Shown piece by piece: positions 52,820 to 61,670 of a stretch of 64,000 nt of DNA. This DNA is from Clostridiales bacterium (GTDB lineage Bacteria; Bacillota; Clostridia; Christensenellales; Aristaeellaceae): assembly GCA_015056085.1 (NCBI GenBank), contig SVHA01000007.1:1-64000 (forward strand), written 5' to 3'. Made by a program: the position numbers and the translations under genes. A model generated the notes under the pieces. It ran no database searches. It was not told where the DNA came from and was given only the letters and a program-made list of their open reading frames with translations. Position 1 is the first letter of the stretch, and each line of letters opens with the position of its first letter.

Positions 52820-54739
52820 TTACTGCCCTATGGCGTTGCCGGTATAGAGTTGATAATACTTGCCCTTGAGGTCGATGAGGTCGTCGTGGGTGCCCCGCTC
52901 GATGATGCGCCCCTGCTCCAAAACCATGATGCAGTCGGAGTTTTTGACCGTGGAGAGGCGATGGGCAATCACGAAGGTGGTGCGCCCCTTCATCAGGGCG
53001 TCCATGCCCCGCTGGACAAGGGTTTCGGTGCGGGTGTCGATGGAGGAGGTGGCTTCGTCCAGAATCAGCGCAGGCGGGTCTGCCACAGCGGCACGGGCGA
53101 TCGCCAGCAACTGCCTTTGGCCCTGGGACAGGTTGGCGCCGTCGCCGGTCAGCATGGTGTGATAGCCCTCTTCCAGTTTGCGGATGAAGCCGTCGGCATT
53201 GGCCAGTTTGGCAGCGGCGATGCACTCTTCATCCGTGGCGTCCAGGCGGCCGTAGCGGATGTTGTCCAGCACCGTGCCGGTGAACAGGTGGGTGTCCTGC
53301 AGCACCATGCCCAGAGACCGGCGCAGGTCATCCTTGCGGATTTTGTTGATGTTGATGCCGTCGTAGCGGATTTTGCCATCCTGAATGTCATAGAAGCGGT
53401 TAATCAGGTTGGTGATGGTGGTTTTGCCGGCGCCCGTGCCGCCCACGAAGGCGATTTTCTGCCCCGGCATGGCATACATGGTGATGTTGTACAGCACCTG
53501 CTTTTCATCGGTGTAGCCAAAGTCCACATCATCGAAGGTAACAGCACCCGTCAGTTTGGTGTAAGTGACGGTGCCGTCAGCCTGATGGGGGTGCTTCCAC
53601 GCCCACACGCCCGTGCGCTCCTGGCATTCCTCCACCGTACCGTCAGCCTTTTCGATGGCGTTGACCAGTTCCACATAGCCGTCGTCCTGCTCCGGCTCGG
53701 CGTCCATCATGTCAAACACACGCCGGGCGCCGGCCATGGCCATGATGATGGAATTCATCTGGGAGGTGATCTGGCTCACAGGCTGATTGAAATTCTTGTT
53801 CAGCGTCAGATAACTCACCAGCGTACCGATGGTCATCCAACTCATGCCCAGGAAGATATTGAGCATGGAGCCCACCGTGGCGCACACAACGTAACTCAAA
53901 TGGCCCAGGTTGTTGTTGATGGGGCCCATGGAGTTAGCGAAGCGGTTGGCGTTGTAGGCGGAGGTGCGGAGGTTTTCGTTCAGTTCACGGAACTGCTCCA
54001 GCGCCTTGTCTTCGTGGCAGAACACTTTGACCACCTTCTGGCCTTCCATCATTTCCTCGATGTAGCCGTTGAGGGCGCCCAGGTTCTTCTGCTGCTCACC
54101 GAAGAACTTGCCGGACTTGCCGGCGATCTTGGTGGAAACCACCATCATGATAACCAGCATCGCAACGGACACGCAGGTCATGGGCAGGGACATCCGCACC
54201 ATGGAGTAGAAGGTGATCACCAGCGTCACAGCGCTGTTGACCAGATTGGGCAGGCTCTGCCCCACCAACTGGCGCAGGGTGTCCACGTCGTTGGTGTACA
54301 CAGACATGATGTCTCCGTGGGCATGGGTGTCAAAATACTTGATGGGCAGGGATTCCATGTGGTTGAACAAGTCCTTGCGGATGGTCAGCATGGCGCCCTG
54401 GGCCACATATGCCATGATGCGGTTGTGGATGTAGCCGCTCAGGATGCCCACCGACAGGATACACGCCAGCCTAAACAGCGCATGGGCCAGGGGTGTGAAG
54501 TCCGGCGTGCCGCCCGCCAGGTACACATCCCGCAGGGGCAGCACATAGTCGTCGATCAGCGTCTGGGTGAAGAGCGTGCCCTGCAGCGTACACAGGGAGG
54601 TGGTCAGGATGCAGGCCAGCACGATGATGTAATGCACGGCGTACTTTTTCAGCACCAGCTGCAGCACACGCTTCAAAATCTTGCCCTGTCCCTTGAAGGA
54701 CATCTTCTGCATCGGGCGGCGTCCAGGTCCTCTCATCAT
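52820..54739 (-). CDS. ABC exporter half-transporter, catalytically canonical subunit
   Basis: 639 residues: six-helix transmembrane domain (residues ~35-330) and ATPase domain. Walker A is FVGGTGAGKTTI (near 445), signature NLSQGQRQLLAIARA, Walker B ALILDEATSSID with the catalytic Glu, and H-loop VIAHRLSTV. About 60 residues between the two domains (around ECQERTGVWAWKHPHQADG) are an insert typical of the LmrD/YheH side of heterodimeric exporters. The start overlaps the previous gene's stop by 4 bases. The substrate is unknown; drugs, lipids or peptides are possible. Confidence 0.93.
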   Translation of the reverse strand: MMRGPGRRPMQKMSFKGQGKILKRVLQLVLKKYAVHYIIVLACILTTSLCTLQGTLFTQTLIDDYVLPLRDVYLAGGTPDFTPLAHALFRLACILSVGILSGYIHNRIMAYVAQGAMLTIRKDLFNHMESLPIKYFDTHAHGDIMSVYTNDVDTLRQLVGQSLPNLVNSAVTLVITFYSMVRMSLPMTCVSVAMLVIMMVVSTKIAGKSGKFFGEQQKNLGALNGYIEEMMEGQKVVKVFCHEDKALEQFRELNENLRTSAYNANRFANSMGPINNNLGHLSYVVCATVGSMLNIFLGMSWMTIGTLVSYLTLNKNFNQPVSQITSQMNSIIMAMAGARRVFDMMDAEPEQDDGYVELVNAIEKADGTVEECQERTGVWAWKHPHQADGTVTYTKLTGAVTFDDVDFGYTDEKQVLYNITMYAMPGQKIAFVGGTGAGKTTITNLINRFYDIQDGKIRYDGININKIRKDDLRRSLGMVLQDTHLFTGTVLDNIRYGRLDATDEECIAAAKLANADGFIRKLEEGYHTMLTGDGANLSQGQRQLLAIARAAVADPPALILDEATSSIDTRTETLVQRGMDALMKGRTTFVIAHRLSTVKNSDCIMVLEQGRIIERGTHDDLIDLKGKYYQLYTGNAIGQ

Positions 54740-56508
54740 TGCTGGTCGCCCCCTTCCGCCAGATGATCCGGGCTGTCGAAGTCGCCGCCGCCGGAGGTCT
54801 GGGTTTCATAGATTTCCCGGTACAAGTCAGAGGTGTTGAGCAGGTTTTCGTGGCTGTCGAAGGCGGATATCATGCCGTCTTCCATGACAATGATGCGGTC
54901 GGCATCCATCACAGAGGCCACACGCTGGGCGATGATGATCTTGGTGGTGCCGGGAATCCTGGTGCTAAACGCCTGACGGATGCGGGCGTCGGTGGCGGTA
55001 TCCACCGCAGAGGTGGAATCATCCAGAATCAGCACACGGGGTTTCTTCAGCAGCGCACGGGCAATACACAGGCGCTGCTTCTGTCCGCCGGACACATTGC
55101 TGCCGCCCTGCTCGATATGGGTGTCGTACTTTTCAGGCATCTTCTCGATGAATTCATCGGCGCAGGCCTGACGGCAGGCTTCCTGGCATTCTTCCAGGGT
55201 GGCGTTTTCATTGCCCCAGCGGAGGTTTTCCAGAATGGAGCCGGAGAAGAGCACGTTTTTCTGCAGCACCACGGACACCTGGTTCCGCAGTGCTTCCATG
55301 TCGTACTGCTTCACATCCACGCCGCCTACCAGCACCCGGCCGGAGGTGACGTCGTACAGGCGGGAAATGAGGTTCACCAGCGTGGACTTGCCGCAGCCCG
55401 TGCCGCCGATGATACCAATGGTCTCGCCGGAGTGGATGGTGAGGTTGATGTCCCGCAGGATGGCCTCGCCGTGACCCTCAGCGTGATAGGTGAAGGAAAC
55501 ATCCTCAAAGCGGATGCTGCCGTCCTTCACGACCATTTCAGGTTCATCGGGGTTGACCAGGGTGGGCTTTTCGTTCAGCACTTCCGCAATGCGGCGTCCG
55601 CTGGCAGCAGACATGGTGAGCATCACGAAGATCATCGACAGCATCATCAGGGACATGAGGATGCTCATAATATAGGAGAACACGCTGGTCAGTTCGCCTG
55701 TGGTCAGGGAGCCGCCCACCACGAAATGGGCGCCCAGCCAGCTGACGGAAATGATGCAGGCATACACCACCAGCATCATCACAGGATGATTCAGGGCGAT
55801 GATCTTTTCAGCCTTCACAAACAGGCGATACACCGCCGTGGCGGCCCTGGAGAACTTTTCCTTCTCGTGGTCTTCCCGCACGAAGGCCTTCACCACACGG
55901 ATGGCGTTGACGTTTTCCTGCACGGAAGCATTCAGGTCGTCGTACTTTTTGAACACCTGATTGAAGGTCTTGGTGGCCTGACGGATAATCAGCGACAGCG
56001 CAACAGAAAGCACCACCACCGCCACCAGGAACACCAGCGACAGCTGCCGGCTGATGGCAAGGCACATCACCATGGAAGAAATCATGGTCATGGGCGCACG
56101 GACGGCGATGCGGGTGAGCATCTGGAAAGCCATCTGCACATTGGAAACGTCGGTGGTCATGCGGGTGATGAGACCTGCGGTGGAATACTTGTCGATATTC
56201 GCAAAGGAGAAGGTCTGAATGTTGGAATACATGGCGTCCCGCAGATTGGCCGCAAAGCCGGAGGACGCCCGGGAAGCCAGCTGGGCCGCCAGCAGACCGA
56301 ACAGCATACTCAGGCACGCCAGAAGGAGCATCAGCGCACCATACTTAAACACGTTTTCCGGGCTTTGCTGCATGATGCCCTTGTCGATGAGAGAGGCAGT
56401 GGTATAGGGAATCAGCACTTCCATAAAGACTTCCGCAGCAGCACACACGGGCGTGAATATGGTGGCCCACTTGTACTGGCGGATTTGTGCAATCAGCGTT
56501 TTGAGCAT
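54736..56508 (-). CDS. ABC exporter half-transporter, degenerate-site subunit
   Basis: 590 residues: transmembrane domain (residues ~15-310) and ATPase with Walker A IIGGTGCGKSTLVNL (near 375) and signature NVSGGQKQRLCIARA. Walker B is VLILDDSTSAVD, where the catalytic glutamate is replaced by Asp, and the H-loop His is replaced by Gln in IIAQRVASV. These changes define the non-catalytic ATP site of heterodimeric exporters such as BmrCD, LmrCD and TM287/288. It is translationally coupled to its partner and follows the marR gene by 28 bases. Confidence 0.93.
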   Translation of the reverse strand: MLKTLIAQIRQYKWATIFTPVCAAAEVFMEVLIPYTTASLIDKGIMQQSPENVFKYGALMLLLACLSMLFGLLAAQLASRASSGFAANLRDAMYSNIQTFSFANIDKYSTAGLITRMTTDVSNVQMAFQMLTRIAVRAPMTMISSMVMCLAISRQLSLVFLVAVVVLSVALSLIIRQATKTFNQVFKKYDDLNASVQENVNAIRVVKAFVREDHEKEKFSRAATAVYRLFVKAEKIIALNHPVMMLVVYACIISVSWLGAHFVVGGSLTTGELTSVFSYIMSILMSLMMLSMIFVMLTMSAASGRRIAEVLNEKPTLVNPDEPEMVVKDGSIRFEDVSFTYHAEGHGEAILRDINLTIHSGETIGIIGGTGCGKSTLVNLISRLYDVTSGRVLVGGVDVKQYDMEALRNQVSVVLQKNVLFSGSILENLRWGNENATLEECQEACRQACADEFIEKMPEKYDTHIEQGGSNVSGGQKQRLCIARALLKKPRVLILDDSTSAVDTATDARIRQAFSTRIPGTTKIIIAQRVASVMDADRIIVMEDGMISAFDSHENLLNTSDLYREIYETQTSGGGDFDSPDHLAEGGDQQ

Positions 56509-56536
56509 CCAATCATCCTTTCCATAACGGTTTGGT

Positions 56537-56980
56537 TCATTCCTGGCATTCCTTGACGCCGTCGTGGAGTTTTTGCAGCAGCATCAACAGCTGTGTCCGC
56601 TCCTCTTCGTTCAGGGGAGCCACCAGATTTTCCTCCGAAGCGAACACATCCTCAAGGCAGCGGCGGCGCACTTCCCTGCCGGCGTCAGTGAGGCGCACGC
56701 ACTTGATGCGCCGATCGTGCTGGGCGGAAAAGCCCTCCACCAGACCCTTTTTCTCCGTTCTGGCCACAATGCCCGCCACGGTGGACTGGGCCGAACAGAA
56801 GCGCTGCTCCAGTTCCTTGAGGGTCATGGTGTTATCCGGCGCATGATGGAGCATCACCAGCAAACGGGACTGCTGCATGGTGATGCCGTGGCCCTGCAGG
56901 TTGCGGTCTGCTTCCCTGGCCAGAGCCTGATCGATGCGCTTGATGAACCAGCCATAGCCCATCAGTTTCTTTTCAGCCAT
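56537..56980 (-). CDS. MarR-family transcriptional regulator
   Basis: 147 residues. Winged-helix region: GITMQQSRLLVMLHH, LKELEQRFCSAQSTVAGIVART, KGLVEGFSAQHDRRIKCVRLT (wing with DxR). It is first in an operon with the two exporter genes, the standard MarR-ABC-ABC arrangement. Its promoter carries a perfect inverted repeat, so it probably represses the operon until a ligand binds. Confidence 0.94.
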   Translation of the reverse strand: MAEKKLMGYGWFIKRIDQALAREADRNLQGHGITMQQSRLLVMLHHAPDNTMTLKELEQRFCSAQSTVAGIVARTEKKGLVEGFSAQHDRRIKCVRLTDAGREVRRRCLEDVFASEENLVAPLNEEERTQLLMLLQKLHDGVKECQE

Positions 56981-57006
56981 CTTCTCCCCTCCTTTGAATC
57001 AGATGC

Positions 57007-57035
57007 ATCATAGCATATCAATCGCAGGGTGTCAA
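57007..57035 (-). promoter_or_regulatory. promoter of the marR-ABC exporter operon
   Basis: Minus strand TTGACA (57035-57030), 17 bases, TATGAT (57012-57007). Confidence 0.8.
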
Positions 57036-57050
57036 TAGTATGCGATTGAT
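57017..57050. promoter_or_regulatory. MarR operator (inverted repeat over the promoter)
   Basis: ATCAATCGCA (57017-57026) and TGCGATTGAT (57041-57050) are perfect inverted 10-mers separated by 14 bases. One arm lies in the promoter spacer, the other just upstream of the -35 box, so binding would block polymerase. Confidence 0.75.
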
Positions 57051-57057
57051 TTTGACA

Positions 57058-57093
57058 AGAAGATTTCCCGGCCTGATTTGAGCCGGGAAAACG
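57058..57093 (-). terminator. terminator of dapF-cysK
   Basis: Minus strand TTTCCCGGC ... GCCGGGAAA then TCTTCTTG, starting 2-5 bases after the cysK stop and ending close to the marR promoter. Confidence 0.6.
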
Positions 57094-57094
57094 C

Positions 57095-58021
57095 TTAGTC
57101 AAACACCCCGGCGGAGAGGTACTTCTCTCCCCCGTCGGGCAGGATGACCACGATGTTTTTACCCCGGAATTCTTCCTGCCGGGCCAGTTTTTGGGCGGCG
57201 CACAGAGCCGCCCCGGAGGAAATCCCCGCCAGCAGGCCTTCCGTGCGGACAAGGAGTCTCGCCATCTGGGTGGCCTCCTGGGTAGATACGGTCACTACCC
57301 TGTCGCACAGGGAGCGATCGAAGTTCTGCGGCACAAAATTGGCGCCGATGCCCTGAATGCCGTGCTTTCCCGCCTTGCCGCAGGAAATCAGCGGCGATTC
57401 CTCCGGCTCCACCGCCACGGCAATCAAATCAGGATTTTTGGCCTTGAGGGCTTTTGCTGTGCCGGAAAAGGTACCGCCGGTGCCCACGCAACTCACCAGC
57501 ACATCCACCTGACCGTCGGTGTCCGCCCAGATTTCTTCTGCGGTGGATTTTTGATGGGCCTGCGGGTTGGCGGGGTTGTCAAACTGCCCTGCCACAAAGG
57601 CGCCGGCTGTTTTCGCTGCCAGGTCGTGGGCGTAATCCACCGCACCCTGCATCCCCTTGTCGCCGGGGGTGAGGATGACCTCGGCGCCGTACGCCCGCAT
57701 GAGCTGTCGGCGCTCCACGCTCATGGAATCCGGCATGACGATCACCGCACGGTATCCTCTGGCAGCGGCCAGCATGGCCAGGGCAATGCCGGTGTTGCCG
57801 CTGGTGGGCTCGATCACCGTACCGCCGGGCGGCAAGATGCCTTCCGCTTCCGCCTGCAGCAGCATTTCCAGCGCCGGACGATCCTTCACGCTGCCGCCGG
57901 GGTTCATCCATTCCGCCTTACCCAGCACTTTGGCAGACAGTTGCAACTGCTTTTCCAGCCGGGAGAGGCGCATCAGCGGCGTGCAGCCAATCAGCGCTTC
58001 CACGCCTTCATAGATCTTCAT
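57095..58021 (-). CDS. cysK: cysteine synthase (O-acetylserine sulfhydrylase)
   Basis: 308 residues, PLP fold type II. GCTPLMRL near residue 12, the PLP lysine in NPGGSVKDRPAL (near 46), PTSGNTGIALAM (near 74), VGTGGTFSGTAKAL (phosphate loop, near 180) and ISSGAALCAA. It makes cysteine from O-acetylserine and sulfide. It starts 9 bases after dapF and shares its promoter. No cysE is in the window. Confidence 0.94.
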   Translation of the reverse strand: MKIYEGVEALIGCTPLMRLSRLEKQLQLSAKVLGKAEWMNPGGSVKDRPALEMLLQAEAEGILPPGGTVIEPTSGNTGIALAMLAAARGYRAVIVMPDSMSVERRQLMRAYGAEVILTPGDKGMQGAVDYAHDLAAKTAGAFVAGQFDNPANPQAHQKSTAEEIWADTDGQVDVLVSCVGTGGTFSGTAKALKAKNPDLIAVAVEPEESPLISCGKAGKHGIQGIGANFVPQNFDRSLCDRVVTVSTQEATQMARLLVRTEGLLAGISSGAALCAAQKLARQEEFRGKNIVVILPDGGEKYLSAGVFD

Positions 58022-58030
58022 GTTGTTCCT

Positions 58031-58864
58031 TCACTCCGTCCACACGCCGTCAAACACGAATTCCGCCGGGCCCTGCTGATGGATATGCCCGTCCTGCCCG
58101 GACCATTCCAGCGTCAGTTCGCCGCCCAGGAGCTGCATCTGCACCAGTCGATCCGCCCGGCCAGTCATCACCGCAACTGCCAGAGACGCACACGCCCCGG
58201 TGCCGCAGGCGAGGGTCTCGCCGGCGCCCCGCTCCCACACCCGCATTTTCAGGTGCGTTCTGTCAATGACCTGCACGAATTCCACATTGGTGCGGCAGGG
58301 GAACAGGGGGTGATTCTCCAGCGCTGCGCCCATGCCGGCCACGTCTGTCGTGTCCGTGTTTTCCACAAACACCACGCAGTGGGGGTTGCCCATGGACACG
58401 CAGTGGATGGCGACCTTCTTGCCCAGCACTTCCACCTCGTGGCCCAGAATGCTCTGACCGGACAGGGCCACGGGAATCTTTTCCGGCGACCATTCCGGCT
58501 GGCCCATGTCCACCCGCACGCTTTCGACTTTGCCCTCCCGGACCGTCAGGTGCAGCACCTTCACGCCGCCGCCCGTTTCCAGGGTGACGGTGGTCTTGTT
58601 GGTCAGGCCCCGCTCGTAGACGTACTTGCCGATGCAGCGGCAGGCGTTGCCGCACATTTCCGACTCGCTGCCGTCCCTGTTGATAATGCGCATGGAAAAA
58701 TCCGCCGATGCGCCGGGGCCGATGAGCACAAGGCCATCGCTGCCCACACCGAAATGGCGGTCGCTGATGATTCGGGCTGTTTGATGGGGATGAGCCACCG
58801 TTTCTTCAAAGCAGTTGACATAAATGTAGTCATTGCCGGTGCCCTGCATCTTGGTAAAGCGCAT
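58031..58864 (-). CDS. dapF: diaminopimelate epimerase
   Basis: 277 residues. The two catalytic cysteines lie in MCGNACRCIG (near residue 77) and ACGTGACASLAVA (near 220); N-terminal FTKMQGTGNDYIYV and GSDGLVLIGP are typical. It converts LL- to meso-diaminopimelate for lysine and peptidoglycan, implying a meso-DAP wall. ATG 58864 has GGAGGG upstream. It is first in the operon with cysK. Confidence 0.97.
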   Translation of the reverse strand: MRFTKMQGTGNDYIYVNCFEETVAHPHQTARIISDRHFGVGSDGLVLIGPGASADFSMRIINRDGSESEMCGNACRCIGKYVYERGLTNKTTVTLETGGGVKVLHLTVREGKVESVRVDMGQPEWSPEKIPVALSGQSILGHEVEVLGKKVAIHCVSMGNPHCVVFVENTDTTDVAGMGAALENHPLFPCRTNVEFVQVIDRTHLKMRVWERGAGETLACGTGACASLAVAVMTGRADRLVQMQLLGGELTLEWSGQDGHIHQQGPAEFVFDGVWTE

Positions 58865-58908
58865 GATATGCCCTCCTGAAAACCGAAAATGTCTGTTGAC
58901 AGTTTCCT

Positions 58909-58937
58909 ATTATAGTGGATTTTCCCTGGGGCGTAAA
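58909..58937 (-). promoter_or_regulatory. promoter of dapF-cysK
   Basis: Minus strand TTTACG (58937-58932), 17 bases, TATAAT (58914-58909). The stretch 58938-59150 holds no gene or structure that I can support. Confidence 0.6.
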
Positions 58938-59154
58938 GGGGCGGGATGTACTTTTGGCGTATTCCGCAGGGGATCAGCCGACGGTAAAATCGTCATGAAA
59001 ACGCTTTTGTCGGCATATTCTTTTTTGGTGGATGGCTCCTTCTGCTCTTTTCCGCCCTGCCTATTTGCCCGGAGATGGTGTTTCCAGCAGGTATTTGCCC
59101 AGATGACGCATTGCAAATTCGTGCGTTTTTTGACCGAATTTTCACTTTTTTCTA

Positions 59155-59183
59155 TTGACACGAAGTTTTTGCTGTGCTATCAT
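59155..59183 (+). promoter_or_regulatory. promoter of the lacI-type regulator gene
   Basis: TTGACA (59155-59160), 17 bases, TATCAT (59178-59183). Confidence 0.8.
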
Positions 59184-59193
59184 ATTGCTGTGG

Positions 59194-59209
59194 TTGGAAA
59201 CGATTCCAA
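59194..59209. promoter_or_regulatory. LacI-family operator
   Basis: TTGGAAACGATTCCAA, a perfect palindrome with the central CG and the TGnAAnCGnTTnCA pattern of LacI/GalR operators, positioned at about +5 to +20 of the regulator's own promoter, so autorepression is expected. Confidence 0.8.
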
Positions 59210-59242
59210 TGTGCCATCTGCACAAATTATCAGAGGTTGCAA

Positions 59243-60247
59243 ATGAAAATATACACCATCCGGGACATTGCCCAGATGGCCGGTGTGAGCGTCGCCACCG
59301 TTTCGCGTGTGCTTAACGACCGTCCGGATGTCAATGCTGCCACACGGGAGAAGGTCAACCGGGTCATCAAGGATTGCCACTTCGTGGGCAATGCCAGCGC
59401 CCGAAGCCTCAAGCAGACCGATGGCGACACCATTGCCATCATCCTGCGCGGCAGAAGCAACCCTTTCCTCAACAGCGTGGTGGAATCGCTCCTGCATTAC
59501 GGCCATGACCGCAAGGCCACCTTTATCACCGAGTATATCGACGAGCGGGATGATGAATTCCAGACCGCCGTGCAGCTTTCCCGTACGAGGCGGATGTCCG
59601 GCTTCGTATTCCTGGGCGGCTCCATTGACAGCCGTGCCAAGGTTTTGAGCAAACTGGACTGCCCCATGGTCTTCGTCACCGCCACAGCAGAGGATACACC
59701 CCTGTCCCAGGTCTCCTCCGTCTGCGTGGACGACCGCACCGCTGCAGCTACTGCCGTGCGTCTCCTGCTGGACAGGGGCCACCGCAAGATCGCCGTTTTC
59801 GGCGGACGCCCCATCGGCAGCGACAGCATGGCGCACCGCTATCAGGGCGCTGTGGACGCCTTCCTGGAAAAAGGCCTGACCTTTGACGAAAGCCGCTATG
59901 TGGAAACGAGGTTTTCCCACTCCGGCGGATACGACGCCGCCCGGGCCTTCTTCTCCGTCAAGAGTGACACCACCGCCGTGTTCTGTATGTCCGACTCCAT
60001 GGCCATGGGCGTGATGCGCGCCCTGAGCGACCTGGGGCTGCGCGTCCCCGAAGACGTGAGCATCGTGGGATTTGACGGACTGGACATCTGCAATTATACC
60101 CAGCCGCGGCTGACCACCATCGAGCAGCCTGTGGACGAGCTGGCCCGGCAGAGCATCAATGTGCTGATGGATATGCTGGAAAACGCTCAGCCTCCCCGGC
60201 ACCTGAAACTGGACGGACACCTGCGCATCCGTGAATCCGTCCGATAA
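59243..60247 (+). CDS. LacI-family transcriptional regulator of the sugar transporter
   Basis: 334 residues from ATG 59243 (AGAGG upstream); the frame is open earlier but would include the operator. HTH: IYTIRDIAQMAGVSVATVSRVLNDRP (quoted in part: MAGVSVATVSRVLN), hinge helix SARSLKQ, then a periplasmic-binding-type domain (IAIILRGRSNPFLNSVVE, SSVCVDDRTAA, GHRKIAVFGG, SIVGFDGLDICNYTQPRLTTI in part). It lies 60 bases upstream of the binding-protein gene with no visible promoter between, so the operon is probably regulator-first and self-controlled. Confidence 0.95.
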   Translation: MKIYTIRDIAQMAGVSVATVSRVLNDRPDVNAATREKVNRVIKDCHFVGNASARSLKQTDGDTIAIILRGRSNPFLNSVVESLLHYGHDRKATFITEYIDERDDEFQTAVQLSRTRRMSGFVFLGGSIDSRAKVLSKLDCPMVFVTATAEDTPLSQVSSVCVDDRTAAATAVRLLLDRGHRKIAVFGGRPIGSDSMAHRYQGAVDAFLEKGLTFDESRYVETRFSHSGGYDAARAFFSVKSDTTAVFCMSDSMAMGVMRALSDLGLRVPEDVSIVGFDGLDICNYTQPRLTTIEQPVDELARQSINVLMDMLENAQPPRHLKLDGHLRIRESVR

Positions 60248-60307
60248 CAACTTTGTCATCCATGCAGAGAGATCTGCGTGAGATAAATTAACAAGGAGGA
60301 CCTTACC

Positions 60308-61540
60308 ATGAAAAAGTTCCTGTCTCTGGTTCTGGCTCTGGCGATGGCGCTGACCATGTTCAGCACTTTCGCAATGGCTGACGAAACGATCAAGCTGCGC
60401 GTCTGGGTTGGCGACAACCAGGATATGGCTTGGATCAACGGCGTCATCGACAACTTCAAGGCTGCTAACCCCGACAAGACCTACGAAATCGAAGTCGGCA
60501 TCCAGTCTGAAGGCGATTGCTCCAAGGTTGTGCTGAACGACCCCGAGGCCGCCGCTGACGTGTTCACCTTCGCTGATGACCAGTTCAACTCCCTGTACAA
60601 CGCTGGCGCTCTGCAGCAGGTTGTGGAAGGCGCTGACGAGATCATCGCTGCCAACGGTGGTGCCACCGCTGGTGCTGTGGTTGCTGCCACTGGCGACGAC
60701 GGTGCGCTGTATGCCTACCCCGCCACCGCTGACAACGGCTACTTCATGTTCTACAACACCGAGTACTTCACCGCTGAAGACGTGCTGACCCTGGACGGCA
60801 TGCTGGCCAAGGCTGAATCCGTCGGCAAGTATGTTGGCTTCCCCATGTCCAACGCCTGGTACTTCTACTCCTTCTTCAAGGGCGCTGGCCTGGACATGCA
60901 CGTGTCTGAAGACGGCGTGACCAACGTCTGCAACTGGAATGCCACCGAGGGCGTGACCTACACTGGCGTGCAGGTTCTGGAAGCTCTGCTGGCTATCACC
61001 TCTCACAAGGGCTTCAAGGAAGCTGACTCCGATCCCTTCGTGGCCGGCATCAAGGACGGCTCCCTGGTCGCTGGCGTGTCCGGCACCTGGAACGCCAACG
61101 CTGCCGCTGACGCCTGGGGCGAAAAGTACGCCGCCACCAAGCTGCCCACCTTCACCGTGAACGGCGAGCAGGTTCAGATGGCTTCCTTCGCCGGCTTCAA
61201 GCTGGTGGGTGTCAACCCCTACTCCGAGAACGTGGGCGACGCCATGGACTTCGCTGCCTTCATGACCAACGAAGCTTCCCAGATCTCCCGCTTCGAACTG
61301 CGCGGCCAGGGTCCCTCCAACATCAATGCCGCCGCTTCTGAAGCTGTGCAGGCCGCTCCCGCTATCGCCGCTCTGGCTGCTCAGGCTGCTTACTCCGACG
61401 TTCAGCGCGTTGGTGGCAAGTACTGGGATCCCGCCGCTGCTCTGGGCAAGATCCTGGTCAACGGCAACCCCGACAACACTCCCCTGCAGGAGCTGCTGGA
61501 CAACTGCGTGACCGGCATCACCGCTCCCGCCGATCAGTAA
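60308..61540 (+). CDS. extracellular sugar-binding protein (MalE type) without lipobox
   Basis: 410 residues, AAGGAGG upstream. Signal peptide MKKFLSLVLALAMALTMFSTFAMA/DE ends in an Ala-x-Ala site with no cysteine, whereas most Gram-positive binding proteins are lipoproteins. The mature domain has ADVFTFADDQFNSLYNAGAL, ATADNGYFMFYNTEYF, VSGTWNANAAADAWG and SFAGFKLVGVNPYSE, fitting the family 1 (maltose/maltodextrin) fold; QYxG-like C-terminal hinge elements are seen. Codon use is strongly biased to GCT/GTT, unlike neighbours, which suggests very high expression. The sugar is unknown, with an alpha-glucoside favoured by similarity to MalE. Confidence 0.92.
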   Translation: MKKFLSLVLALAMALTMFSTFAMADETIKLRVWVGDNQDMAWINGVIDNFKAANPDKTYEIEVGIQSEGDCSKVVLNDPEAAADVFTFADDQFNSLYNAGALQQVVEGADEIIAANGGATAGAVVAATGDDGALYAYPATADNGYFMFYNTEYFTAEDVLTLDGMLAKAESVGKYVGFPMSNAWYFYSFFKGAGLDMHVSEDGVTNVCNWNATEGVTYTGVQVLEALLAITSHKGFKEADSDPFVAGIKDGSLVAGVSGTWNANAAADAWGEKYAATKLPTFTVNGEQVQMASFAGFKLVGVNPYSENVGDAMDFAAFMTNEASQISRFELRGQGPSNINAAASEAVQAAPAIAALAAQAAYSDVQRVGGKYWDPAAALGKILVNGNPDNTPLQELLDNCVTGITAPADQ

Positions 61541-61583
61541 TCTGATCTTTCCATCAGCCCAGCTGATGACATCGTAACCCTTC

Positions 61584-61630
61584 AGCCGCTCCGCTGCCTG
61601 ATTTTTCACGGGAGCGGAGCGGCTCTTTCC
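61584..61630 (+). terminator. attenuating hairpin between binding-protein and permease genes
   Basis: AGCCGCTCCGCT ... AGCGGAGCGGCT, a perfect 12-bp stem, with only CTTTCCC after it. It is a weak terminator or 3' stabilising hairpin that would keep the binding protein more abundant than the permeases. Confidence 0.7.
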
Positions 61631-61670
61631 CATTTCCACGGCCCCCTCATTACTACGATAAGGAGCGCGG

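Noticed and set aside
52820..56980. TipA-type regulator at 51.7 kb controlling the ABC exporter
   Set aside because: The exporter is on the opposite strand with its own MarR gene and operator; there is no evidence of a link.
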